Source of the DNA: Ailurus styani
Lineage: Eukaryota; Chordata; Mammalia; Carnivora; Ailuridae
Direction: 5' to 3'
Assembly: GCA_002007465.1 (NCBI GenBank)
Contig: LNAC01000038.1
Coordinates: forward strand, 4,385,900-4,449,899
DNA length: 64,000 bases
Below the pieces are notes generated by a model. The model was not told the origin of the DNA. It did not search any database and worked only from the letters and a program-made list of their open reading frames with translations. A program made the translations under genes and the position numbers. Below are positions 12,064 to 24,618 of this stretch, one piece after another (position 1 is the first letter of the stretch; each line of letters opens with the position of its first letter).

Positions 12064-13979
12064 ACTTATCTACTATCTGTGTAGCCCCACTAAGAGAAGA
12101 AAAGCTACATACATTGTAGGAGAAAAATGTCTCCCTGCCATCTACATTTTTAAGATAATATTTATAATCTTTCCTCAGTGCCTGATAGAATAAGGTTCAT
12201 GTGTTTATAATAATAAGAAATTTGACAGCAGAAAGCATGTCTTATATATAAACTTCATAGAGGCACAAAATTCAATGTGCAGCAATAATTCAAGAATATT
12301 TTTAATTAATTGATTGAGTCAAGACTGAGTAACAAGTGATTGGATACAGAATGCAAAATTATTTGTAACCAAGCAACTTAATATGATTTTGTAATATAAT
12401 CTACATAAACAACTGTGTTGGGAAGATGAATATTTCAAGTTTGGCTTAATGGCTACTAATCCAACATGATAAAGATTACTTTTGACATAAAAAAAATGTA
12501 CCACTCGGTAAATATTTCTTGCTGATTAAATGGATTCTTTAAATTAAATTCAGCATCAAATGCCACTGTGTTTTTCCTTTTTTTCTTTAATAGTAATTTG
12601 CTCCAGAGTTTATTAGTTATTTTAAATTGCTATTGAAACTTAATCTAAGATGAGAGAATCATGTTATCAGAATATAAAATAATGACACATAATATAAACT
12701 TGGTAATAAAAAAAGCAAATCCTTTCAGCTCAAAAAACATCACATTTAATAGCATGCAATCTAAAGGAAGAGTATGGCTGCCAGACAAATTACTAACACT
12801 TCTATATTGAGCAGTGATATGCATTCGTTAGTGGTTGCCAACAGACACTTATGTTAATGTACTGTCTTGCACCTCTTATTATCTAAGACTGTGTATTTTG
12901 ATCACTCAGCATATATTTGCTAACAATTATTTGTCTGATCTAGCCCATGAGTCTAATATCAGACATTTAAAATTGTTAATAGATTAAATATAATGTGGTT
13001 GCTAGATATGTGAAAAGTAGACTCTATGATTAAAATGATTTTTTACACGGTTAGATACCAAAATGAAATTCTTACAATAGTAATACTTCATTTGAATTGG
13101 TTTATAAATGTCATGTTAGCTATAAGGCAATGAATTGTGTAACGGTTTCTAGAAATTTTTTTCCCAAGTCATGTGAAGCACTTCAGAGGTGAAGTTTCAA
13201 AGTCATGTAAACTTTTCATCAGTATAATATTAATAAGACTCATTATTTAAATAACTTTTCAACATTCATTCTTTTTTCAACATATATTTTTACAAATAAA
13301 ATATAATTTTATGTAAGAAATATTTAATATCTATGCAAGGCACCTAAATTTGAAGACTTGGAACAAATTAATAGTTTAGGAACAGAACTATTATTGACTC
13401 ATTAACTGGTGTCATTTAATAATTAAATTAAGTATATTGAATAGCTATAATGGAAACGATTATATGCAATACTCTTGAGGTGATACAAGGATGGTTATGA
13501 TATTTCTTTCTTAACAACTTGAAATAAGTGCCGAATTTGAAGAAATTAATATGAATGGCTCTAGTGCAAAGCTGTAAAAAATATATTCATATTAGTGATT
13601 AGAATATAATGCTCTAAAGATTAGTAGGACAAAACGTAATTTCTAAATGAGGAAGTCAGAAAAGCTTTCTTGAAAAAAGGATGTGTACTGCACTTAAAAA
13701 ATTCTGATGTTAATACAAAGTTACAATAGAATATAGAGAAAAAGAGATTCCAAGCAGAAGTACGTGTGAGCAGTATTGTAGAGAAAAGAAAACTCAAGAG
13801 AGTTAGAGTAAATTGTGATTTGGCTTCATTGTCCAGCAGTGTTTGCATCTATACCTTTCGCCATGCGTATGACTTTGAAGTTCATTAAGATGTTCAGTAT
13901 TTTCTCGACTTTGCTTCCTGTACTTGACTTGTTTTCACTTGACTTGTACTTATTTACGCTATGGCATTAGGCCTTTCCA
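12064..13979. other. unassigned AT-rich stretch
   Basis: About 1.9 kb without a repeat I can recognise and without exon-like frames. Composition is uniformly AT-rich. Confidence 0.45.
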
Positions 13980-14235
13980 CCTGGGCAATGGTGCTGATCT
14001 CAGGAGGGGAATAAAACACACACAGAGCACAGAAGCTCCAGATAAGCCACCTCAGCCTTGACTAAGAACAGCTTTCTCCAAGCTGTGTGTGAACCTATCT
14101 GTGAGTCTGTCCACCTGACCCCAGCCTCCATCAGTTGAGTTTGTGCTGAGTTATGAAGGCATAAGTGAAAATAAATATTGTTATTTTCAGCCACTTAATT
14201 TGGGGTTATTTGATACACAGCAATTGTTGATGATT
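13980..14235 (+). mobile_element. MaLR-like LTR 3' end, plus
   Basis: CCAAGCTGTGTGTGAACCTA, GTCCACCTGACCCCAGCCTC, then AAATAAATATTGTTATTTTC followed by AGCCACTTAATTTGGGGTTA and TTTGATACACAGCAAT. This is the usual order at the 3' end of MLT1-class LTRs. The 5' half is missing or unrecognisable. Confidence 0.65.
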
Positions 14236-15661
14236 TAAAATATGAACTGGAAGTTGGGGTGTAGCTATAACAAAAGGTCTGTGACATGTCATTGTCATTA
14301 GAATCACATAATGAATGGATGCTGGAGAAGTGGTGAAGACACTGTTAAAGGAGACTAAAAAATGTTGGCCTTTATTATTTAGTTCTTAAACATTCGGTAA
14401 AATTAAACTTACAATAACTTGAAAGACTGAACAGGCATCTAATATAATGTCAACAGTGGTATGGCTTTTCGGTAGGATATTTGAGAATCAATTGTTTCCT
14501 TTTAGCTTCATATGGAAAGATGCAACAATAACAGTATTATCTTCAGAAAAGAAAATTAAACTACCTCTCAGACCCAGACTATTTCCTGAGTTAAGGAGCC
14601 TTTAAATTTAATTACAGAGGGTGGTCCTAAACCAAATCCAAGGTGTTATCCAGAATTATACGGGTTCCAGATAAAATCTGTGAGTCACATAAAGGAATCT
14701 TTAGTGGTATCTTTAAACTAGAAAAAAAAAAGATTCTAAGAAGTGTAGGGCATCATTCTATATAGTAGCCTAATTTTTTACTGTTATGTCTAGAAAGAGG
14801 CATATGTATAAAAGAATATTAGATATAATTTTTGTGTAATAGACTAACTGGAATAAAATATTTAGAAAACTCATACTGCTTAAAAATACTGATTAAAAAC
14901 AAACAAACAAACAAACAACAAACCCATACTGCTTTACAGAAGCTTTATTGGCAATATTATTTACATCTGACCTAATAGATAACTAAATTTTTTTAGATAT
15001 GACATTGTTCTTTGGAAACTGAATGCTCCAGAGGCAGAAATCAGGCTTAGAATGGTTATCTGCCATCAAACAAGTAATATTATTTAATGTTCTCTTTATA
15101 GGTGACCGAAGACAATAGCAGAAAAACCCTTAGAGAACAACAGACAGACAGACAGCTGAGCAGAACCAGGGTCTAATTAAGAAACATCCCTTACTCCTGT
15201 TGTAGGGGAACCTGCCAATCTTTACTCAGAGTGATTTCAGAATCAGCGACTGTTATATGTCTACCATTCTTCTACTTGTTGAATAGATTTTGTAGCAGTT
15301 TTCCTGTCCATGTTTTAACATTTTTTTTGTAGAGTATATGATACAGGAGGGCAGAGAAGTAGCTTATCCACAGGTCATCTGATTAAGAAGAGGGATATCT
15401 GGATTTGATAGATTTGGTATCTGGATTTGATATCTGGATTGGGAATATCTTGGACTTTGAGTCTCTTGACTTGATAATTGAGTAGACTGGGAATCCTGAG
15501 AGTGAGCACATTTTGTGAGTGGGAAGGGCATAATTCCTTCTAATGAAAAGGGTGTGCTGTGGTGAGAGCTATGATATTGGCTCTCATTATTCTCTTTACA
15601 TACTTCCGTGGTGGAATATGTCCTATATGTCAGACCCTGTCTCCAACTACACAGAAATCAG
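14236..15661. other. unassigned stretch with minor simple repeats
   Basis: Contains an (AAAC)n run at about 14894-14922, and around 15395-15440 a threefold repeat of TATCTGGAT(T)TGA. Otherwise no recognised element. Confidence 0.5.
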
Positions 15662-15698
<37 letters not shown>

Positions 15699-15703
15699 TT
15701 TTC
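15662..15703. repeat. (CT)n microsatellite
   Basis: CTCTCTCTCT run with two TTT interruptions. Confidence 0.95.
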
Positions 15704-15900
15704 CTTATGAAGAGAAAATTAGAATGTTACACAGTTAAATACCTTTTCACTTATTATGAGGTCTTTCACTTCCAGTCCCAGCTTCATCCTGGCTATCAGT
15801 CAGTGTACTGGTGTCTTCTTCTTGAACTACAGGATATCTTGAATATGGGGTGAGGTTGGCTGGTTTTCCATCTCCATAATATTTTACTTTTGGGCTTTGA

Positions 15901-15922
15901 CTATACATATATATACATACAT

Positions 15923-15953
<31 letters not shown>

Positions 15954-15961
15954 CATATATA
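15901..15961. repeat. TA/CATA microsatellite
   Basis: Alternating TATACATATATATACATA and TATATATATATATA blocks, partly palindromic. Confidence 0.93.
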
Positions 15962-18449
15962 AACTGGGGAAGATTTCTGAGGGACATATAATATGGAATT
16001 TGAATTTTGAAATTCACGAGAAAGATCTTTGAAAGTCATCATAATGTCCTCTTGTGGATATTCCTCATTTTATTTTGACCTTCTAAGTAGTTCTTCTTCT
16101 TCTAAGAAATTATCTTCAATTTTCCATAAGTAAGTCTACACCCTTGGTCACAGGACAGTATCTCAATTTCTGCATCAGGCTCTATTACCTGTTTCATGGT
16201 TGTCTCCCTGATTATGTCATTTTATATGATAGTCCTGGGATTCAGTATTAGGATCAGTATTAATTACCTAATTCCTCCCCAGAAACCATGGTCAAGACTG
16301 GATACAGTTAGAGTGCCTGTATAGTCAACAAAAAATTGCCAAATGGAAGTGTGGTCTCTTTCTTTAGTATTACATTTTATTTGTGAAACACTCATTTACC
16401 TTTTAAGCTCAGACATTTCTTTTGAGGGCCAGCATAGTGTCAAGAAGAAGCTAGATATCTCTATTTTCCTTAGCAATCCAGGAATTGTATTATTGTATAA
16501 GGTAGTCGTTGGTTTCTCTCATATTTCAACTTGGAGCCTACAACTATAATAAATATTATACATCACATTTTTATGGTCACTTTCCAGGGGAGGGTTTCTC
16601 CTGTAGAAAGGAATCAAATTAGTTTTCCTTCATTTTCTCTTGGCAAAGAGAGAGAGATAGTAAATTGTTCCAGTTAGACTGAGATCACCAACATCTGTTT
16701 ACAATGTAAAATACCTATGTAAGCTAAATAAATCACAACCCAAAAGTACTTAATCATGCCAAAGACTAGACAATTATATTTAGTCATGATTTATTTTCAT
16801 TTGATCTGTCCAAATCAATGGTAATCTTATTTAGAAAGTATGCTTGAATGTCCTGTATCTACAACTATGTTATATTTCTGATAAATGTTCTTTTTATCTA
16901 CTTCAAATAGAAAAGCACAATTTATCCCACATTTAGATAGATTAAAATATGCTTGGCTGTTTTGTATTTCCAACATCTATTTTTTACAAAGAAAATGGTG
17001 ATTTACAAAAGATGAGAAGTTGCAAAGTAGATTTCACTAGGATTTATGAATTACAAAATGCTCTCTTGATAGTAATCAATGGTAGAGTCACTGTTTAAAT
17101 TTTCTCATTTATTTGCAATTCATACATCACAGAGCTGGAAATAGAAGCAGCCCATTCTAAACTTTCTGATTATGAAAGATTGTATCTTTATTACAAAGGA
17201 ATTGAGTTAAGGACTTAAAGTAAAATTTTGTATTTGGGCCCATCCATCCATTATCTTCTGATGATGAGAGAAGGCATTTTTCTGTTCTTATGTTTAGGAT
17301 CTTAAGAACATGGTCACTGTAGGAACAGTCTGTGATTTCATCACACATAGCTGATAATGGATTTCTGGTTTTAATGTCAATGGCTTTAGAGGGAAGCAAA
17401 ATTATACTTAATAATAATGAAAATGGTACAGTGCCAAATACTCATTTAATATATTTTTCTTAATATGCAAAAATGTAATACTAGACATACAGAGTAGAAA
17501 TGGTTGAATCTCCATATTAGAATTCAGGAACCTAAAATATTGGGTACTTTACTAATATTTATAAACTAAATTATATTTATATATTCATATATTATGTCTA
17601 ACCAAATATTCATCAATTCTTGTCACCCTTATTTATATATTCCCTTTATGACCCACCCAGTCCTTCTGAGCTTTGTCTCTTTGTCTCTACTCATGCCTCT
17701 AGTTGTATACAAACTTCTCTTGACCACCTCGTATTCTATGTTCAAGTTTGATTCCACCCTAAATAGTTTCTTTAATTTTGTTTTTCTTAGAGACTTTCCA
17801 TTTATATTCCTTTTTTTTTCATTGATATTTCCAAGATCATTGAGAACCACTGCAGTATGTACTAGTATTTATCCTGCCTTCTGCCATTTAACAGCAAAAG
17901 GAATTTTAGGGAGACTCCTAGCAGTTTTGGCTTTTCCATAAATATATTTGCTCATTTCTTGAAGCTGATTTGGTAACCATCCTTTTGGAGGAAGTAAATA
18001 TTAGATTGTAATTTCTAGCTATTATGACTATAAAAATTAATCCCAGGTATTTTCTTTTGTTTTCTTGCACAAAGTTCGTACTGCCTTAGTCCCACTGATA
18101 TCGGTGATTTGACCTCATAAAATTGCATTCAGTGATTCATGACAATGCATTGGGTTTCTTGTTGTGTCAAATTGAATATTCAGCCTTCTTTGCTAAGTTG
18201 AATAGCCAAATTTTTAGTCCTTATCTGACAAGCCCTGTTAGCAGTGTTTGGTACAGCTTCTCTCTAGCCTCACTGTCACTTTTTTTTTCCCCCACCGCTT
18301 GGATTTAAGATTGCTTTCCTACTTCACTGGTTATTTCCTTTTTGCTTCATTTGCTAGATTCTCTTCTTTGCCTAACTTTTTAATGTTGTTGTATTCTGAG
18401 CCTCAGTCTTCTTTTCTCTTCCCTAAATACATCTACTATGTGTGCTATT
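15962..18449. other. unassigned AT-rich stretch
   Basis: No recognised repeat. A 115-codon frame at 17594-17941 (+) translates to a hydrophobic, F/L/S-rich peptide without domain features; it overlaps a 73-codon frame on the other strand and is best read as chance. Confidence 0.4.
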
Positions 18450-18955
18450 TTATCTGCCTCATGATTTTAAATGCATCTGTATGCCAATTGCTTCCAAATT
18501 ACACAAACTCCAGACTGAAATATCCAACTACTTACTCAATATGCTTACTTACATATCTAATAAAATTCTCAAACACAGTATATGCAAACTAAAATTCTTG
18601 TCTTCTTCCTTAACATACTCTATTCATAGTCTTTCCCATCTACAGTAATGGCAATTCAATCCTTTGATGCTCAGACAAAAACGACATTCTTTGACTCCAA
18701 CTTTCCCCTTACATTCTATGTCTTGTCCACCTACAGACACTTTTGGTGCTATCTTCAAAATATTTCTAGAACTTGACTACTTCTCACCAGCTTCACCACT
18801 GCCATTCTGAAACAGATTGCCATTATCTCTTTTCGTGATTCATGAGGAAACTTTCTAACTGGCTGCACTGATTCTTCACGTATGCTCCTCTAATCTATTT
18901 TTAGCACAGCAAATAGACTATTTTAGAATTTAGATTATTTAGAATTTAGAACTCA
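18450..18955 (+). mobile_element. ancient interspersed repeat, family unresolved
   Basis: CCAGACTGAAATATCCAACT, ACTACTTACTCAATATGCTT, TAATAAAATTCTCAAACACA, TGGCAATTCAATCCTTTGAT, CTCAGACAAAAACGACATTC and TTCTCACCAGCTTCACCACT follow, in order, a repeat text common in mammalian genomes. I cannot name the family with confidence. Confidence 0.55.
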
Positions 18956-18958
18956 TCC

Positions 18959-19315
18959 GCTATAGACAGAATGCTTGTGTCCTTCCAAAATTCCTGTGTT
19001 GAAACCTAATTCTCACAGTGAGGGTCTTTGAAGTTGGAACCTTTGGGAGGTGATCAAGTCATGAGGGTGGAGCTCTCATGAATGGGATTAGTGCTCTTAT
19101 AAAAGAGACCCCAGAGAGGCCCTTCATTCCTTCTACTATGGGAAGACTCAGTGAAAAGATGGATATCCATGAACTAGAAACTTGTTTCTCACTAAATACT
19201 AAGTCTTCCGGTGTCTTAATTTTGAGTCTCCAGAACTGTGGGAAATAAATTTTGGTTTCTTGTAAGCCACCCAGTCTATGATATTCTATTGTAGCAGCCC
19301 AAGCAGACTAAGACA
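18959..19315 (+). mobile_element. MaLR LTR (MST/MLT1 type), plus
   Basis: Starts TAGACAGAATGCTTGTGTCC, then GTGTTGAAACCTAATTCTCA, GGGAGGTGATCAAGTCATGA, GGTGGAGCTCTCATGAATGG and the polyadenylation part CTCCAGAACTGTGGGAAATA. It ends GCAGCCCAAGCAGACTAAGA then CA. Near full length for a MaLR solo LTR. Confidence 0.9.
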
Positions 19316-19891
19316 TCATTTGCTAAAAATAATCAATTCTTTCTGTGCCAGATATTATCTTTCTGTCCATATATGCCTTACTTTGTACTAGAAGGGCTGA
19401 AATCCCTGAACCTTTATTTTGTAGACCCCCTTAAAAATCAAGCTTCATGTTAAATGTTGCTAATAAAAAGTACTCATATAAGACTTTGCAAATAAAGGGG
19501 ATGAAAAACTATTTGTCTTATGGCTACTGTGGACAGGCAATAAAGCAAATGTTGGGGGTTTGCCAGTGGCTTTTACAAAGGCATCTTTCTAATAATCATC
19601 TACTTTGGTGTTGGAAGCAACTGACATCATTAATCATTGTTTTCCTGTGATTCTTACAGTGTCCAAAAGCTGAAATTAGAAATACCCTCTCTGACCATTC
19701 TTTCTAGTAGCTTGAATCATCTAAATCCCTGTATTGAATCCTTCTTATTTGAAATATGTAGTATAAACTTATGTTTTCCTATATGAATCTTCCCTAATAG
19801 AGGATTAAGTGTTTGAAATGTTTTGACAGAACGGGCATCATATATGGAAATTTAGAATTCCATATATGACTTGGTTTAATTTCAAGTTAGT
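19316..19891. other. unassigned stretch
   Basis: No recognised repeat or exon between the LTR and the next SINE. Confidence 0.4.
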
Positions 19892-19898
19892 AAGAGTC

Positions 19899-20096
19899 TT
19901 TTCTTAAAGATTTTTATTTATACATTTGAGAGAAAGAGAGAGAAAGAGCAAGAGTTGGGGGGGAGGGGCAAAGGCAGAGGGGGAAGTAGACTCCCGCTGA
20001 GCAGGGAGCCCGATAATGGGGTCTGATCCCAGGACCCTGAGATCATGACCTGAGCTTAAGGCAGACGCTCAACCATCTGAGCCACCCAGGCATCCC
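19899..20096 (-). mobile_element. Can-SINE, minus
   Basis: TTCTTAAAGATTTTTATTTA tail, GGGGGGAGGGGCAAAGGCAG, CTGAGATCATGACCTGAGCT and CTGAGCCACCCAGGCATCCC. The short direct repeat AAGAGTC flanks it at 19892-19898 and 20097-20103. Confidence 0.94.
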
Positions 20097-20103
20097 AAGA
20101 GTC

Positions 20104-21689
20104 CTATTATCAGTAGTAAATTCGGTTTTGATAGGCAAAATAATGCAATAGCAAAATATTTGTAACTTTCAATTGGCACAAAGGCTTTCTTATGAAAGGT
20201 AAGGAGTTGGAAATTAGGGCACATTCCCTCTTCTTATATTAAATCTCCTTAGTCCATTGTGCCTACATTCCCAAACTATCCTCCTCTCTTTTGAGGAGAC
20301 CAGGCTCCCCTTATTTCTAGAACCTGTAACATTCTGAAAAGGGGCATTTGGTTTGCACACAGATGCCAACTTTTGTCAAGACCCACCCCATTACCTCTCA
20401 TTGCATTGATACCAACTAGATCTGGATAACTAGACTAAAATAACTAAATCATCCAAGTAAAGGAGGAAACCTCCCTCGAAGAAGGTAGCATAGCTGTTAA
20501 AGGAACTACAGGTTTTTTCTATTCATGTTGACAGAGCCTAAATAATACCGGTGAGAAAAAATTCTAAGAGGTTGTCTCACGGAAGAAGACATGTAGTTTG
20601 ACAAAGATGGACCCATCAGCGTGTTTGAATTCACTGAGCTTATTCCTACCACAGAAGTGTCTCTAATAGTCAACCTGATTGAATGGCATGAACCTAGATT
20701 AAACAATGGCTTGTAATAAAGATAGATTTAGAATTTCTTCTTTATAACATTGAAGGATTAAAACTCAGAGAGATAGAAATGTTTGAATAGATTTAAAGTA
20801 GTCAAAAGTTCTAAACAATGTCTTCCACCTGCAATATCCTTCCAGTGCCCTTTACTGAGAGGGTTTCCTGTAAAGGAAGGAGTGGTCCCTAAAGAAACTC
20901 TATCGATTATTGCAGAGCATGTATGTATTGACAGGTGAATTTGGAGCTGAGAGGAAATGAATTGATAAAGAGCACAGGTGATCAAATTACAAAGGAAGAG
21001 TTTTACCTGAATCTGTCTCAATCAGTGCCCAAAAACATGCATTATATTTGCCTATTATTAAATACATAGTTGGGAAATAGCTTTTATACCAGTCCCCTGA
21101 ACCAGAGGTAGGGGTTTATTATAGCAAAAAGGGAAAAATGGAAGATCTTGGAATTTTTATGTCCTAAAAAATAATAAAACAAAAACAATATAACATAATT
21201 GACAGATTGCAAATATCATTACTACACTCAAATACATGAAAAATGTAAAATGGTCCTTCCTTTATTTTCTTCAAATTTTTCTATGTGCCTTAAAAAACAG
21301 ATATTGATAAATGAGCATACTTTATTGTTATTTTTATTATTTGTTGACTTCAGTTCCTGTTGCTGCGCTAGTTATTTTATCTTTAATGGACTCAGTCAAC
21401 CAAACCATTGTCTCCTGGTATACAAATGCCTATTTTTTTTCCTTTATCAAATACAAAATGCCAGCAGAAGCTATGTATTCTTACTTTATGAAGACATCAG
21501 TACAGCTGTCTATGCTCAGGGCTATTTTGTTCTAGGAGTCCTTGTCATAATCAGGTTCACTGTTATCTTGATCTTTTGTTATTGCACAGGGTATCATGCT
21601 GCTCTTTTCAGTTGATGATGATTTGGGCTTGTAAGCAAGAAGTAGCAAAAGTCTATGTAACTTGTTAAGACAATATGTCTGCCAGAATA
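20104..21689. other. unassigned stretch, possibly with older ERVL sequence at its right end
   Basis: No clear repeat. A 138-codon frame at 21199-21615 (+) is hydrophobic and cysteine/tyrosine-rich with no domain I recognise. The last few hundred bases may be a continuation of the ERVL remnant starting near 21690, but I cannot support that by eye. Confidence 0.35.
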
Positions 21690-22345
21690 TGGGAAAAATT
21701 TCCAAAGAAAATTTAGGAATCCAGTACCTCAAAAAAAAAGCTCAATAATTGTTGGTCCTCTTAGATTTATAGAGGTAACATTTATCATGTGTATGTTGCT
21801 CTGAACCACTTACTTAGAAAGTCCATAGGCTACTGCTTTTAAGCAGGGATCAGAATCATAAATACTTGCTGATAATACAGTCTGTAGTGCAGGTCACTCC
21901 ACCAATTGTGCCTTATAACTTCTGTGATTCTATTGTGCTCAGTTTTGACAGTCACAAATGTACTATAAGAGCTCTGGTAAGCCAGATAGGAAATTCATAG
22001 TCTAGTCTCTAAGGATTGGAAGAAAAAATGGCTTCAAATTGCATACTTGTAGGGTGTAAATATCTGATGATGGGTAGCCATGTGAACAGGCACTTCCTCT
22101 CAGTTCTTCTTAATGAACTGGGTATTATCTGATCAAGTAAGTCCTAAGGTCAAATTGCACCTCTGGACTCCATAATTGGCTGGAAATGGTATGTATGAAA
22201 TCAGGCTCTAGCAGGTCCTAAGACTCCATCAGATTGTACAACCAAATGGTCCAAACTCCCGTGACACTTTATTGTCACCTGGTCCTCAACCCATACCCAT
22301 GGCTTCATGGGGAGCAACTTATCTATGAACAAAAATGTGGATTCA
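21690..22345 (+). mobile_element. ERVL pol remnant (RT/RNase H part), plus
   Basis: GGAATCCAGTACCTCAAAAA, CTTCTTAATGAACTGGGTAT, TGGCTGGAAATGGTATGTAT, ATCAGGCTCTAGCAGGTCCT and CATGGCTTCATGGGGAGCAA occur in the order of ERVL pol from the RT end into RNase H. Multiple stops and indels break every frame. No LTR was found on either side, so this is an internal fragment of an old endogenous retrovirus. Confidence 0.72.
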
Positions 22346-24467
22346 GTTTGTGAATCACTATACATAGGATACAAATACTGAATATAGACTGAAGCATTAC
22401 AGTCCTACTAAGGATGAGTCTAATTACCCTAGTCAAAAATATTCTGTAATTCATTTTGTAATTTTTTTTTAGATATTGGATCTATTTAGGCTTCTTATTA
22501 TCAATGCTAGAGAATATATCCGTATATATCAGATGCTAGAAGATAAGGTGATTTTCTTCTGTATAATTTGTTAGTTATGATTTGAAATTTGTTTTAGAAC
22601 TAAGAACTAGATCATGTTTTTTTAAACATTGTTTTTCTTCATACTGTCATTATCTTTGTTTTTAATAAGCATTATTTTAAAATGTAACAATGAACAGAAA
22701 ACTATGCTCTTTTATCATTAACATAATGCGTGGTATATTAAATTCCTAATTTGTACATTTCTCCCTCAATTTGGAATTGTAAATATTTTATGGAAAGTCT
22801 TAACTTTAATGAAGGTAAACAGAAGGTATGAATACTATGATTTACAGTCTACCTTTTGAGTTAACAGTTAATACTATGTTATTATCTTGTTAATATCAAA
22901 AATTGCTACTGTGTTACCCTGTGACATAAATAATATACAAAACATCTTTGTGGTAGAAAGGAAATTTACCTATTTTTACTTTTATAACCTGAGGTAAAAT
23001 GATGTCTTAGATTGTGTGTTTGTGCAAATGTATAATTACTCTGGCTTATAAGCACATACTGCTTACAGTTTATTCTCCAAATTATGGAATACCAATGGCA
23101 TCCAAAATTGTTATCATTTGTAGTTTATCCAAGATTAAGATGAAATAGCAAATATATATGTCATATTTATTCCACTTAGGAATTTGAAAAGTGCATTAAT
23201 CTTTACTAGAATATATTCTTAGGTACTGTTCTTTAAAGTTTGTTGAAGAAGATTGTAAAATCTGCAGGAATGTTAAACAATAGTATTTGAACTTAGTTAT
23301 TTGAAAATATTCTTTTAAATCTACATATAACCTTTTCATCTCTTTTTTAATAAGGTTTATAGACATCTGTAATGTTATAATATATGTAATGTCTGAAATT
23401 TATACATTTAATTCACATTTCCTGACTGCAAAGCAAAATAAAAAAAGGTACTTTATTGATATACAGTCTTGAAAGCTATTTTTTCAGAGATCACAATGGC
23501 ACTGATCCTAAAAATATTACTATGAAATAAAACAGGGAAGCAATTGACAGGAAGTACATGAAGATGAAATAAAAGCTTGATATTTTTCTATGAAATATGA
23601 TATAAAATGAAAAGTTCTGTACTAATATAAATTAAGCCAAGTACCTGGGAGAGAAAGATGAATATTCCTCCTCCTGACAAATAGTGTGGTTGAAGTGCAC
23701 AGAAAAGTAAATGACTTTTCCAGTTTCTTCTAGGAAGTCAGAAATACAGCCTAGGGAAAATTCTTAAATTTATGATCTTGATAAATTAAGGACAATGAAA
23801 TGCTGTTATATTTCTTGATGGAAATGGAGGTATGAACATAGTTTTGAGAATAAGTTACTGGTTTTTATTTAATAAGGATTATAACCTGAACAATCTTAGG
23901 ACAGGAGTGCCTATTATTGGCCCCAAACTTTTGCAGCAGAACTTTCAATGTAATCAATAGCACTGTTCTTGTTCTGTTCTTGATGGGCAGGAGCCAATGT
24001 AAGAACACAGTTACGGTAGATCCCAGACACTTATTCCTTCCTGAAAAAAAAATGCCATAGACTTTTGCACACTAATCTTTACCTTGTCCATTCCTTGGGT
24101 GTTATTGCTCATTGCTTAACCACTCACAATAAGGCTTCCGAAGAGAAAGAATAATTTTCTAGATTACTGCTTAGTTTCATCTCTTAACCTTTCTATTTCA
24201 TACTCCTCACTCAACACACACACACTCACTCAAACATGTGCACACATATTCTCTCATAAAGCTAGTAATTCTCTACCTCTCAATTAAGATATTTGTAATA
24301 TGTCTAAGAACAAGCCATTTAAGGACTGGAGTTAATGTTAGGCTTCTAGATTTTCTCCCATCTACTATTTATCTATGAAGTTCCCTTCAAGACTGACACA
24401 AGAAATATTTCTATTACAAGTTCAATAATATGAAAGTTTTTCCAGTTGTATGATTAGCAGTAGAGAT
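22346..24467. other. unassigned AT-rich stretch
   Basis: About 2.1 kb without recognised repeats. A short CA-rich patch (ACACACACACTCACTC) lies near 24215. No exon-like frames. Confidence 0.45.
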
Positions 24468-24503
24468 TTGTGCAATGTACCAACTGTTTAAAAAGGCAGG
24501 TAA

Positions 24504-24581
24504 GGGCGCCTGGGTGGCTCAGTGGGTTAAAGCCTCTGCCTTCGGCTCAGGTCATGATCTCAGGGTCCTGGGATCGAGGCC
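24504..24581 (+). mobile_element. young Can-SINE, broken by assembly gap, plus
   Basis: Intact young head GGGCGCCTGGGTGGCTCAGT and GGGTTAAAGCCTCTGCCTTC through CCTGGGATCGAGGCC, then the N. The CT-rich body and A tail (roughly 110-120 bases judging by the copy at 61786) are absent from the sequence. Confidence 0.95.
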
Positions 24582-24582
24582 N
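24582..24582. other. assembly gap (single N)
   Basis: The only ambiguous base in the window. It marks a join and not a real one-base unknown, since the SINE stops on one side and upstream flank restarts on the other. Confidence 0.95.
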
Positions 24583-24618
24583 TTGTGCAATGTACCAACT
24601 GTTTAAAAAGGCAGGTAA

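Larger units (their letters stand above)
24468..24618 (+). repeat. 36-bp exact duplication flanking a partial SINE and an N
   Basis: The 36 bases that start TTGTGCAATGTACCAACTG and end AAAGGCAGGTAA occur at 24468-24503 and again, identical, at 24583-24618. Between them lie the first 78 bases of a SINE and one N. This is much longer than ordinary Can-SINE target-site duplications here (7-18 bp) and looks like contig overlap at an assembly join. Confidence 0.9.

Noticed and set aside
15901..15961. TATA-rich block as a promoter
   Set aside because: It is a TA/CATA microsatellite with no downstream gene.
17594..17941. 115-codon + frame
   Set aside because: Hydrophobic low-information translation, with an open frame on the opposite strand across the same bases.
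21199..21615. 138-codon + frame with hydrophobic segments resembling membrane spans
   Set aside because: Composition is what TTT/TAT/CTT-rich DNA gives; no domain, no start context, no conservation evidence.
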